64,000 bases of DNA from Lepidodermella squamata. Taxonomy: Eukaryota; Gastrotricha. The stretch lies in NCBI GenBank assembly GCA_047495785.1, contig JBLDXI010000032.1, positions 1,240,001 to 1,304,000 on the forward strand, in the 5' to 3' direction. The notes beneath the pieces were generated by a model. It searched no databases, had not been told where the DNA came from, and was given only the letters and a program-made list of their open reading frames with translations. Position 1 is the stretch's first letter, and every line of letters starts with the position of its first letter. Below are positions 41,336 to 53,219 of this stretch, in pieces. The position numbers and the translations under genes are program-made.

Positions 41336-44300
41336 GCTCCAAGCAAAAAATAATAAAAACAATAAGAGGGCCGTATTAAACTCGCCATCTTCCGCTTCTT
41401 TCACCCGGCGGCCCTTTTTCGCCACTGATTTTTTCCTCCATCCGGCGTAAAATTCAAGCCATTGTGATTTCATTAAAAAATTCTTCTCTTTGTTTGTGTA
41501 TAGGAAGATTTTAATATTATGTATAAATTTCAAATCCCGACTCGCTTCGATGACCTCGTTAATTAAGGAAAGTTTGAACTTGGTATTTTTTGTTACGTTA
41601 TTTTCTCAAAGGACTTGCAAGGGCAAGATATAACGAGAAAACCACAATAGACTCATCAAACATTGCCGTCAGTTATTGAATCCTATGGTTTGATACTTGG
41701 GAAAGTTATTAAAGTTGAAGAATTTCCAACTTTTTCCTATTTTCCTGTTGAACGTCTTAATTGGAAAATTAGTTATTTCAACTTCGAAAATTGTTAAGGT
41801 TCACAGCTTGAATAAGGTTACATCCGATGGCTTCTCCATATTTTGAAATATGTTTAGCATTTTTTTCTATCGATTCCTAGGAAATGTCCCTTTCCTATCA
41901 AATTCCTTATTCGGGCTCCAAATGACTTAAATCGTGGGAAAATTCTATATAATTTTCTGTCTCATCGAATCCCATTTCTAAGGCATCGCAAAGTTCAATA
42001 GGACCCCCGTCGACTTAGGAATTTCCATTTTTTATTTCCATTTTTTTCTTTTTTACTTTATTCTTCTTGCTTTATAAGGGGAAGCGTATAGTTCCACACA
42101 AAACGGAACTTCAGAAAATTGCTGATGCCGAAACGCATTCAAAAGGAGACATTTGAGCTTGTCTAATTTTATTTACCAATATCAGGCTGATTATTTACGC
42201 CAATATTTGATATTATTTACGTTCGCAATGTTTCCGTAATATCGTTGTTCGACGGCAGCAAAAATATATATCGCCTATTAGCTTCCTGTATACAATAACG
42301 TATTACATTTCCTGATGTGAGCGAAACGGTGTCGCTTCGGTTTCCGTTGTCGGCATTCATTTTTCGCCTGATTATATTTAAAATATAATTAGCGCAACTT
42401 TGTTTTGGCTCCGCCGCCTAAAATGATACGCCATTTTTATTATAAATAATATTCTCAAGTAATAAGTTGTTGATGTTTCAATGCTGATTTCAGCCCCCGT
42501 GTGTCGCCCGTCATTCTCTTGCCCCAAATAATAATAATAACAATAATAATAATGCTGTTATTTTTGTTTAATATAATACTAATAATATTTGCGTATAGTA
42601 ACGATTTTTCGATGGCCTACGTGATGCCATTTAGCAAGAAAGGCTAAAGATGATGCGCGTTGATATTTAATTTCTATACATGCGCTAGCGTTTTGTTTAC
42701 AACAGGCGCCGCTCTGGATTAATAATCATATCATATCGCCAAGCCTTTTGCATCATCTCTCGATAATATTTGCCGATATATTAAGGCGGGTTCTTCGACG
42801 ACGGGTGAGGGGGGGGACTCACTGAATGACAGGCGGTAAGAAGCCGAAAATTTTCAGCCGCCGCCGCCGCCGATGACGCGTGTAAATATTGTGCGCCTAT
42901 CAACAAGATGAATCATTAGAAAACCCGGCTAAATAATATATCAAATATCAACTTTTTTATTCGAAATATGGTGAGAAATAAATAAATAATCATAATCAAA
43001 TTATAAATTCCTCGACTACCCAAAAATATTATTCCTAATTCCTTACCTAAAAAAAGATAGGATTTTATTATTTTTCTCAGCTTTTTATCGCGTCAATTCA
43101 TATTCGAAAATGAAGGCCTTTTGTTGTTGGAACGGCTCCTTATTCCTTTGTTATTATCCCCTCCCTATTATACTTACTGCTGGCAGCGAGACAAAAAAAA
43201 ATCCATGCGACTCATTATTTGGTCCGGCGACTCTTATTTATTATTTACTAAAAAGGCTGCTCCGGTCAACTGTATTATTACTGACCGCAAGCAATTTTTC
43301 TTGCCATATAAGCCTGCTCGGCCGAAAAAATCGTTATATTTATACATCGCACTTGGATATTTTTCAATTTAAAGCCTTTAGCCGGATGAAAGATTGAGTA
43401 TTGTTTTAGGCGACTTCAACTTTTTCCGCTTGATATAGTTATTATACTTTTTCCTCTTTTCGCAATTAATTCCGCACCGATTGTTCGTTTTTCGAAAGTG
43501 ATAAACAATTTAGTTTTAGGTTTAACTCAGGTGCGTGGAATACAATAAACAATTTTCAAGGTCACACGAGGCATGCCGAGCCGCCGCGTTAAGCCACTTG
43601 GCTTTAGCTTGGCATGTGACCCAGCGGCTGAAAACGTGCGTTATCGCCTCGTTTGAAATCGCGCCTCCAGCCGTTGACCCGGTCTTTACACACCTACACC
43701 GTATAATCGCTTCGCCAAATAATATAGTAAATAACCGATAACACGCGACCGCAACACGCGGCTTCCGTAGCCGGTTCCGGTTCCAACCTGAATTTCACAC
43801 GAAATCATTTTAATCTTATAAAAATTCCTCCTTAATAATATATAGTCTCACCGCTAAATTGCCGCATTGTCCATATTTTTTGCCCCCTTAATATTAGTTA
43901 TGCGTATTGATTGATGATGGGTGATGGGCTCTTCAAATTAGAATTGTGGATGGGCCATATGGTGGCACCTGTATAGTTTTATTACCCAGGTATATAGGCT
44001 CGTGAAAGCGATGAGACTTTTATTAACGAGGGCCGGGCGCTTGCTGTTGTTTGCGCAACACTCAATGATGACTCCTTTAGCCTCGGCAGTTGTAGTCGTC
44101 GTCCATAATGGCGCCATACGGCTACTGCGCTACTTTAATATGTAACCGTCGTCATTTCTGGCGATCCTATACTACTGCTATTAGGCGACTTTATATCGCA
44201 TATATAGGTAGCAGTAATAATAACAATAATCATCATCGCAAGACGATGGGCGAAAAGTGGGCGCCCGGCTCCAACAGAAGAGCGAGGCTCGCCTTGTGCG

Positions 44301-47231
44301 AGCGCGCGCGCGCATGTGCCTCAAGTGGGCGGAGCTTATACTTACTCGCCTCATTCGCGCACAAACAACAACACCCGAAACGAGCAGTAGTTACTCAACT
44401 CCTACTTTAGCAGCGCAAAAAACCCAACCCCAATTTTCGCCCCGTCGCTAATGACCTGTGTAGCGAGGAGGGCTCAGGTAATTTAAGACCACGTGCGAGC
44501 ACGTCAATCACCCTGTCTCACGCACGCGCACCTGGTAACAATTTTTTAACCCGTGCTAATTAGCTCGCGTCACGTTCTCTCACGACGCGACGAAGCGTTT
44601 TATTGCTTAAACAACACCTGGTTTTAAAGTTTTCGGATTCTTAAATATTTATAGGACATGGCCATGTTTAATTATTACGTTAAAACAGTTCAAGTAGCTG
44701 CCACTTTGAACAGCTTGTAATACCTTGTCATCTTCTTCTTCCTTATTATCATACTATTTGCCGTTCGTGCCTCGGAATAATTGACACTCATCGCCGTTTG
44801 AAACAAGAGAGCTAACCTCGGTGCAAAATTATACCTGCCGCGCGAGACGCCAAACGCCGCCGCGGTGTTGGTTTTAGGCGCGCGCTGGAACCCGAGGTCA
44901 AAGCTGTTGTAGTAGTAGCAATAATAATAATAGCCAGAATATTCTGTTATTATTTCGAGCAAATGATGTTGCAAAATTTTGGTTCATCGTCGCGAAACCG
45001 CGCGCGGTAAAATTTATATGCGAAAAATGCCGGGTCGCGAGTCGCTCTTGCGCGCGCGAAATAGTTTTTCGGAAAATATGTTTAACAAACACACAATGCT
45101 GCGAGAGTCGCCAGTTGTTTCTTTGCGCGCGCGCGCGACAACGCCGGCGCGCATCATCGTGGTCATCATCATCATAACCGGCGCATGTTTAATTATACCA
45201 ATAATATTATACCTACACCTGTGACACTATTACTCGTCATTTTTATTACTACACGACTTGCTAAATTTCAGACTGTCTGCTGTTGCTGTCAAATAAATTT
45301 TGTCTCACAACCAGTGCGAGATACGCCAAAATATTAGCCGGGAATTTTTATTTTTTTTCTCTCCCGCCTCTTCGGTGTTAGTTTTTCCCGAAAAAAAACA
45401 GGTCGACATAACAACATTTTTTAGAATTTATTATTATTACCTGTAGCCACAGGTGGGTCGGTAGTTAGATCAACAACAACCGGCACGTGTTTTATTATCG
45501 GTCTCGTCGGATTATTACCGCGTTTTTTATTGCGCGGACCCGGTGCAACGAGTCACGCCTCATATATTTTTCCGGATTATTCGTTAATTAATTCGAATTT
45601 CAATAGTAAACGTTTTTTCCCGAGGAGCTGTATCGATTTTATAGTAATTGAAATATTATAGGTATATTTTGTGTAGACAAATGTCAGCTGTGTCATCTTT
45701 GCGCACGTGCCTCAGCAAGAGGTCAAAGTGTGAACAGAAATAGGCGCTCGCCTCGCAATATTTGCGCGCAAATAATATCGAAATCGAATATGCGCATTCG
45801 CGATTAAATTGCGCGAAATATTCGCCGTTCACCCCCCTGCGCGCCTGACCTCGCCGCGGCAAACAAGCCTCGTTAATTTGTCAACTGCCGTTCGAAATTC
45901 GACGACAAGTCGCTTTACATACACAAATTGTTAATTACACACATCGCCATCGTTAACGGTAAGATATTGACTTTTTCCAGCCGAGCGTGTATGCATTAGA
46001 GTGTTTTCTCGCGCGACTTGCAACTTGATCGTAAATAACAATTATTATTATTATTAACATCGTCCCCGCCTCGTTGCTAACACGAGTGCGTTACGTTACT
46101 TGCCTTGTTTCGCGTCGCGCAAAAATATATAGCACATATTTTTTCCCCAACGCCCATCGAAATATCAGGTGCGAGAAAAATTCTGCGGTTGCGGCTCGTT
46201 AACACGCGCGCGGCGCCACTCAAAGACTTATTCGGCGGTAAAATTCCGATGCGCTCGATCGGCAATTAGCGCGTGAGCGCAGCGCGTCGCGGGTCATTGC
46301 GCGCGTAATATAAAACCACCGCGCCTGTCTGCGCGCGCGCGAATTAGCCGGTGATTATTAACAACAAATTACACTTGTTGCACCGGCTTGCGGCTTGTAA
46401 CCGTTACTAGCCGATGAGGCATAGAACATAGCCTGTAGGCGAAAAAGCAACACCACCATTACGCCAATTGGACATATGCGGCCAGATGTTGATTTATATT
46501 AAGGTGGAACGCTTACAAAATCGCCGCCTTAATAACGCGCCCTAAAGGTTAATCCGTGCGGCTGAAAATTATTAAAATTTCAGCTTATAAACCGGTGATT
46601 GATTGCAAAGCCACGACTTTTGGTCCGGGGGCGCGGGTGACTTTGATTTGATATGCAAAAGGTAATAAAATGTAACACCCTGCGGTAAACACGATCACGT
46701 GTCACGCCCGAGGCGGCGCCTTTATTCTCTTCTCATCAGATCAGATCATTTATCGCCGATGCGGCTAGCAGATCACGAACAATAAATAAAAACAAGACGC
46801 TATATTATACGCGTATAGGTAATATTAATCCTTGAGCGCACCCTGTTTAGCGCGCGCGCGCCCGGGTGCGCGGCCGTCCGACGTCTACAAGTGGCGTCGG
46901 GGTCGTTTTGTCACATCGTATCAACAGTTAGTTATGCGAATGAATAATTCCATTTACCCGGCTGCTATATCACTCAACTGGCCTTCAAACGCACCGCTAC
47001 CATACCGGTAGGTGAAAATTGGATTTATTACAGACGCTCAAAGGCGCGCGTGGTGACAAATTATGACGCGCTGCACGAGCGCGGATGTGTTGCCATTGAT
47101 AAATTTACGGGCTAAAAATGCCGCGGCTTAACGTGGCTTAACCCCCTGATGCTCTTTTATCGCTAAAATACCCCATTTTAACCGTTACCTCGTTACAAAT
47201 ATTAATCAATTATATTTTCGTATATAGGACA

Positions 47232-50123
47232 ATGATTATTTTAATAATTATTTCCGTCGTCCTATCAACTGGTCTCGGACAGGAGGCTGAAGTCGTTTCG
47301 TTACAGCCTATAACAGCGTTACATTCAATCGTTGCTCGGCAGTCAGTTTACGAGGCGAATGTTAACGGCAAATTGGCGGCGACATGCGAAGTTTGCGAGG
47401 CCCCTCAGACAAATGTTAGCGTCTATTGGGGCCGAGACGATGCGATTTCCGGCGTTCCAGCCTTCGTTATTGGCGGCAAAATCAAGTACCCGAGATGGAC
47501 TTCAGTCCCGGCTCAAGTCCTGCCTGGCGTTAGTTGCGGACCGCCCGGATCAAACGGCGTTAGATGTGAGTTATTAAAAAAAAACCGTATTTCCAAATAA
47601 TAAAACATCGAAAAATCGAATTTTCACAAAATTTTTCACGTAATTAGAGACATATACCATTAAAATCACCATTAATTACTGATTAATTTGAAATATATGT
47701 TAAAAAACTTTTTAAAATTTCGAAATTTAATGATTGCGCATTTTTTAGACGTTGTGAGCCTGCTGGCTGATAGCCTCGCAGTTGCGGATAGCGGCCGATG
47801 GTGGTGCCAATTATTACCCAACGACAAATCAGCCGATTGGCGGTTCGCATATTTCACAATTAACGTCTACGGGGCTCTTGCGCCGAGCGCCGATGTGTCA
47901 CTCAAGGCCAACGACAGCGCCCTTGTTGCCACCAACACGCCGGCGATAACTGTCATCGAGGGCTCGACGACGAAACTCGAGTGCGACATAAACGCGGCCA
48001 AGTTGAACAAACACCAGAATGCGAGTGTTACGTGGCAGATCGAGGGTGCTTCAAGCCCATTAGCCGAGGACCTGCCAGCCTTCGACTACGTCGCGGCCGT
48101 TGAACATTTCGGCAAGCAGTTACTCTGCATTATCGACTATTTAACTGCTCAAGGCAAAGCGCCGTCTATTGTCAGAAAAATTCAGCTAAACATCATTCGT
48201 ATGTTACGATTATTTCCAATTTTTTCAGTTGATTTTCGATTTTTTTTTAGTAAAACCTCGAACTTCGATTTCGGCATGGGGACCAGCGGGCATGAGTGTT
48301 TCAACGCTGGACGGCGAACATGCGACATCAAGCTCAACGACCGGCCCTACCCGGTCTGTTCTAGTCGATGAAGGTCAATCGATTGAACTTCACTGCTCAG
48401 CCTTCAATTCATTGCTACACAACTCGAGAGGTTTAACTGGAAAGGAGACGTACAAATGGTTTTCGATCGGACCTTCGAGTGATCCAGGGTCTCAGGCCAA
48501 GGAATTGCTACAAGGCGTCGGAAAACGGGTGATCACCCTGGGGCCCATGGATCGGACTCGAGACGGTGAAATCATAAGATGTGACGTCGATAATGGCTAT
48601 TTCGCAACTAGCGCCCATCTCCAATTTAGCATTCAATGTAAGTTTTCCAAAAATTCAAATTTGAAAATTAATTTGAAATTTAAAATTCTCAAAAATAATT
48701 TCTTTTTAAAATTTTAATGAATTCTGACTTAATGAGATTTATTACATTTTTGTTAAATTTTATCAAGTTTTTTTAAATTACATTTTTTAAATTTATTCAA
48801 TTCAAATTTTTTGAAAATTAATTTCAAAATTTTTAAATTATATTCAAATCTAATTTCTTTTAAAATTTTGATCTTTTTTTAATTTTAATGAATTTGGAAT
48901 TTTTGAGATTTTAAAATTTTTTTATTATAGATAAATTGGCGAATAATGCGGAGCCGGAATTTATTGGCGCCTCACTGGGTGATGTAGTCACCCTGGACTG
49001 CACCTCGGGTGACCCTGAAGCTGAGCGTTTCGTTAGCTCTTACCAATTCACATGGTTCTTCGGCCGGCTTCAAATCGTTCTACCATCTGACGGCGATAAA
49101 TCTCAACCGAAAAATCTGCTCGCCTTCCGTTTAGCCAATTCGACCCAGTTCGGAAATTACCGATGCCTAGCGCGGAATACCCGAAATAACCAACAAGCCG
49201 CTCGTAATTACTTCGTGTTAGAACGCGCGAAACCTCAAGCGTCAAGTTCAGTTCAAATGGTCGACGCTGTCCTCCGCTACTCGGCCGCTATTCGATGCTC
49301 AACCTTCGGATTGCCCCGGCCGAATTTATTCAAATGGTACCGAGACAACGCGACGGAGCCTGGCAATGAACTACTCGAAAATCCGTCGAAATTCGAGGTG
49401 CGACAAGTCAACGCAAGTTCAGCAATCACCGAGTCGATTTTAACGATTAAATACGTTACGGAGGCCGATATAGGCCGTTACATTTGCGTGGCTAGCAACG
49501 ACTACGGCCGCGTTGAATCCGCCTATCTACTCACGAGAAAGGAATCGGTCATGTTCGTCGAAATTGTCGCTGGAGCTTGCGCTGGCGCGTTTATCCTTCT
49601 GATTCTGATCGCTGTCATCCTATTCTTTAAATGCCGCCGCGTTAAGGCGGCTGAATCCGGCGCGAATTCTCTGAAATTAAGCGAAACAGCGTCGAGTGGG
49701 TCCGGGTCTTCGACGGCGAGCGACCGGCGCCGCGATTCGATAACTTCGCCTACGACCTATGAAGATAGCAGCAAATCATCGCCCGGGGTCGCGACAGTCA
49801 CGCAACAGACGCAAAATTACGCGTTGACCCTGCCGTCGCTGCCGAAATTAATGCCATCGTACCACCGCTATTCGGACTCGTTGGCCGACGCCGGTTCCGT
49901 GGTGGTACCGGCGCCGGGCGCCAACGGCCTGGTTCGCCTGTCGACGTCGGCTAATGACAATTTCGACGACTGGCTGAAGCAGAGCCGGCTGGCTACTTTC
50001 AGCCACCTTGGCGCCTACCAGCCGGCTGTTTCTTTCAGACACCCTCTACCGCCCATCCCGGCGGCGGCGAGTAGCAGCAGTCAGGTCGGCGCGGAACAGA
50101 GCCGGCTAGCTACCGATGTTTAG
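47232..50123 (+). CDS. immunoglobulin-superfamily type I membrane protein, five Ig domains, 787 aa
   Basis: Exons 47232-47565, 47749-48198, 48251-48637 and 48931-50123, all joined in phase 1, the usual phase for Ig-domain borders. A signal peptide (MIILIIISVVLSTGLG) is followed by five Ig domains, seen as Cys pairs: ATCEV/GRWWCQ, LECDI/QLLCI, IELHCS/IIRCDV, LDCTS/GNYRCLA and IRCSTF/GRYICVASNDYG. One transmembrane helix (about 598-624) precedes a 163-residue tail, Ser-rich, with the proline-rich HPLPPIP near its end. The layout fits neural adhesion or guidance proteins such as the nephrin/Kirre or sidestep type. No fibronectin domain is seen, so I do not name it. A TATATAG acceptor just before the ATG suggests an upstream 5' UTR exon. 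An AATAAA lies at about 50705. Confidence 0.85.
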
Positions 50124-51466
50124 ACACCCTACTCAAATCAATGTGCCTTTAAAAATTCGACGCCTTAAAAAATTTACCCGACTTCCAATAAAAAAAAATC
50201 TACCCTTCCTTGCTTTTTCTCTTCGTTTGACATTGTCCCAAAAAAATCGACGTTTTTTTCTGTGTCTCTCGAAAAAAATTGAGTTCAGTTCTTCCGCCGA
50301 TTTCTCTCGTATTTCTCAGCATGTCGATTTATTGTATAAAAATTGGAATGATTTTTTCAGTTTCACAGCCTTAATACAAGATATCAAAATTTTTTCTATG
50401 TTCATACCGAAAAAAAATCTTCTATTGTTTTACTGTGTTTTCTACGTAGCTTTGCTCGATTTTTTTTCTCGGAATGATTATTGTCATAAACCTAAAATAT
50501 GTTTCAAGCATAGTTTCAGAGTGTAAAAATATGTGAAAAGCTTGAAAGAAATGATCGCAGGTACTCGTTCTATTTGGCTACGTAAATTCATTATACGACT
50601 CTTGCGTGTGAAAATTTCTTTATATGTGCTCGAAGGTGGAGAACAATTCTTAAAAATATTGTTGAAAAATCGGCTGTGGCTGAGTATCAATGAAGTAAAA
50701 ATTGAATAAAAATTTTGAAACATGTTGCAATTTTTTATTCATAATAATATTGATTTTTATTGTGGCGTTTCAATTCAATTCAATGACGAGAAATTAGATC
50801 TATAAAGAGAAGTTTTAATTTTGGGACAAACAAATTTTCCCCTCATTTGCGTCCCTGGAACGCAGAATTTAGTTTTGAGATTTCAACGTAGTAATTTGAT
50901 GGGGAATCCGATAAGGCACGAAATCAATCACAGAAACGAATTTCCTCGACGAGGTCACTCGAGCGTGACGCGAAACTTCTAAAAATCAAAATCTTCCGGA
51001 ATTTTCATCTCAGAGCTGGAAACGAATTTTGAAAAGTTCGAGGGCAAGAAAAGCTCAAGGTAGCTTGCTTCTCTTCTGAGGATGCTGTAACTGTACACCA
51101 GAAAAAATAACCGTAATTGGGGTGATAAAAACTCGTCTTTTTGACTCCTTGTAAAATCCCCTCAATTTAGGGCCCACCGATTTTCAAAATTCATCTGAAT
51201 TAGGGTGCTTTTTCTGGTGTGGTTATAGCACCAGACGAGCACGAGTTTCCATACTACTTCCATACTACAGCAGATATGACAAGACTCGGATTCGCATTCG
51301 GGCATTCTTGACCGGGGAGGTCAATTTATTTCAAATCTCACTCTAAAATCTAAACTTTTCAAAATCTCATAATAACATATTTGGATCATACATAAAAAGT
51401 TTCGGGACACATTTCTCCGCAATCTAATGGCATGACATATTTTACGTTCTGGGATGAAGGTTGGAG
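50124..51466. other. convergent 3' region of the Ig gene and the ankyrin gene
   Basis: 1.34 kb between two facing stop codons. The first 580 bases, up to the AATAAA at about 50705, are probably Ig-gene 3' UTR. Part of 51290-51310 resembles 62300-62330, next to the decayed ankyrin copy, so the ankyrin duplication may have included 3' flank. Confidence 0.4.
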
Positions 51467-52636
51467 TTATTCGCTCACGATTTGCCTCGCGCCCTTTTTC
51501 CGCAGATATTCCACAACTTCTTTGCTCTCCCCAGATGCGATTGCAACTTGCAAAACTGATTCTCCCTTGGAGTTGACCGCATTCACATCAGCCCCAGCTT
51601 CCTCAACTAGGTACTTCACAATGTCCAAGTAGCCAGCAGCCGGAAATAAGACACTATCCTGTTTCACGATCTTCCCATTCACATCAGCTCCCTTCTGAAC
51701 CAAATACTTGACAACATCGAGACGCGCATTGAGAGCTGCCACTCCGATAGGACGTGCCCCTTCAATGTTAGCAGCGTCGATGCTAGCACCATTTTCAACA
51801 AGAATCTTGACTACATCTAAATAGCCATAAGCTGCCGCAGAATATAGAGGTGTTTTCCCGTAATCTGTCCTCGCATTGACGTCAGCTTTCACTTTAATCA
51901 AGTACTCCAGAACATCAACATGCCTCCTTTCCACAGCACTGAAAATCGCCGTTGTTCCTCCCCATTCTCTTCCAGATAGATTGGCACCTCGTTCAACCAA
52001 CAATCTTACGATGTTCACAAGTCCTGCTTGAACAGCGATTATCAATGGAGTTCGTTCCAGGAAGGTCTCTCGAGCTTCAATAGACGCTCCTCTGTCCAGG
52101 AGAAGTTTAGTGATCTCCTCGCGATCCGCTGGTTTCTCAATGCATTGAACTGCCCTGTGTAGCAGGGTGCCATTTTGAACCCTAACAATGAATATGCTGT
52201 TAACAGAGCTGCACGTCTTCCACTGGTCCTCGCCGAGTTTCCGCCAGTCGGGATTGAACTTGCCGCCGGTTACCTTATCGATCTTAGCTATGATCGATTT
52301 CGCAGTTGACGCATCCAAGTTCTCGTAATAAAGATTCTCGAAAAGGGACAAGTAGAGGGAATCAACTTCGTCGCCCTGGTTACTCTGCAAAACGGTAACT
52401 TGCTATTATTTCAGGTAAAATGATTTGTTGAGAAAGTTTTCCCGCAATCTCAATGACTCAAACATATTAGAATAAACGCATACTGGGCTTGAAGCATCAG
52501 CTTTTTCCTGAGGTTGATCCTGTGCTGTAGAAGACAAGGTTGGATTCGAAAGCCTTGTTCCACTTTTGAAGCATGCGATAGCCAAGCCAGAGAAGGCTAG
52601 CAGCACCATCCACGTGGGCATCAAATAATTCCTCAT
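51467..52636 (-). CDS. secreted ankyrin-repeat protein, 356 aa
   Basis: Exons 52636-52484 and 52384-51467 join in phase 0 (donor GTATGC, acceptor TTTTGCAG). The first exon encodes a signal peptide (MRNYLMPTWMVLLAFSGLAIA) and a Ser/Gln-rich spacer. The second encodes about 100 residues without a known fold and then about seven ankyrin repeats, for example GASIEARETFLERTPLIIAV, GANLSGREWGGTTAIFSAV, DYGKTPLYSAAAYGYLDVV and GADVNAVNSKGESVLQVA. Ankyrin repeats bind other proteins and are nearly always intracellular, so a secretory signal is unusual. No transmembrane helix or retention signal is evident; the protein ends IVSE. A decayed copy lies at 62280-62714. Confidence 0.82.
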
Positions 52637-53219
52637 TATCAGGATTTTTTAACATTTCTAAAATATGTAACCGAGTTCTGTGGTCTTGTCCATTTATTTA
52701 ATGCTGCGTAGATTGCGCAGTTGAAAATTACCATTACTTCCTGCTTTTAATCATTGCATTGAGTGCTCGACTCAAGGGTTAGGGGATTCACATTTTATAC
52801 CGTGGCCGAAATGCGTTGCAAAAATGGACTAATGAATGGAAGGTGATATGTGAAGCTATTTATTTTCAGCCTGGAACCAGCTTTCACCATTCTTTAGGGG
52901 GATGAAGAGTTTAGGTGCGAGGATTACGCAATGTTTTCTTCTCCCTTGAGAGAAAATATGGGTAGCCATGCCATATACGGCAAAAAGGTCGCTATAATAA
53001 TAATATATTTTGCGCAAATGTTGTGAAAAAAGCATTCGATTCAGCATTCGATTATATCGGCTATGGATGCGGCGCAACATACCGCCAACATGATTTTTCC
53101 CCTCAATTTGTCGAGAAATTCGACTTTTTATTTATATCACAGCAATTTTGAATGCATCAAAAATAGTTATCTCATAATCAATGGTTATCGGGGTAACGCT
53201 GCATTGGGCATTTAGGGGA
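52637..53219. other. spacer between ankyrin and Cys-loop genes
   Basis: About 580 bases. The left part is the ankyrin promoter; the right part is the 3' flank of the Cys-loop receptor gene. No further exon is seen. Confidence 0.35.
52793..52799 (-). promoter_or_regulatory. candidate TATA box of the secreted ankyrin gene
   Basis: TATAAAA on the minus strand, about 157 bases upstream of the ATG at 52636. It is the best TATA match in this flank. Function is inferred from position. Confidence 0.4.

Larger units (their letters stand above)
39120..47231. other. gene-free region upstream of the Ig-family gene
   Basis: 8.1 kb with no supported exon. It is rich in alternating CG tracts (41322-41335, 44302-44313, 45125-45137, 46331-46341, 46851-46861), AAT/ATT trinucleotide runs (for example 39541-39563) and a CCTCCTTAA copy (43827-43835). 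It is the shared upstream space of the divergent homeobox and Ig genes. The open frames in it are low-complexity and are not called. Confidence 0.4.
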
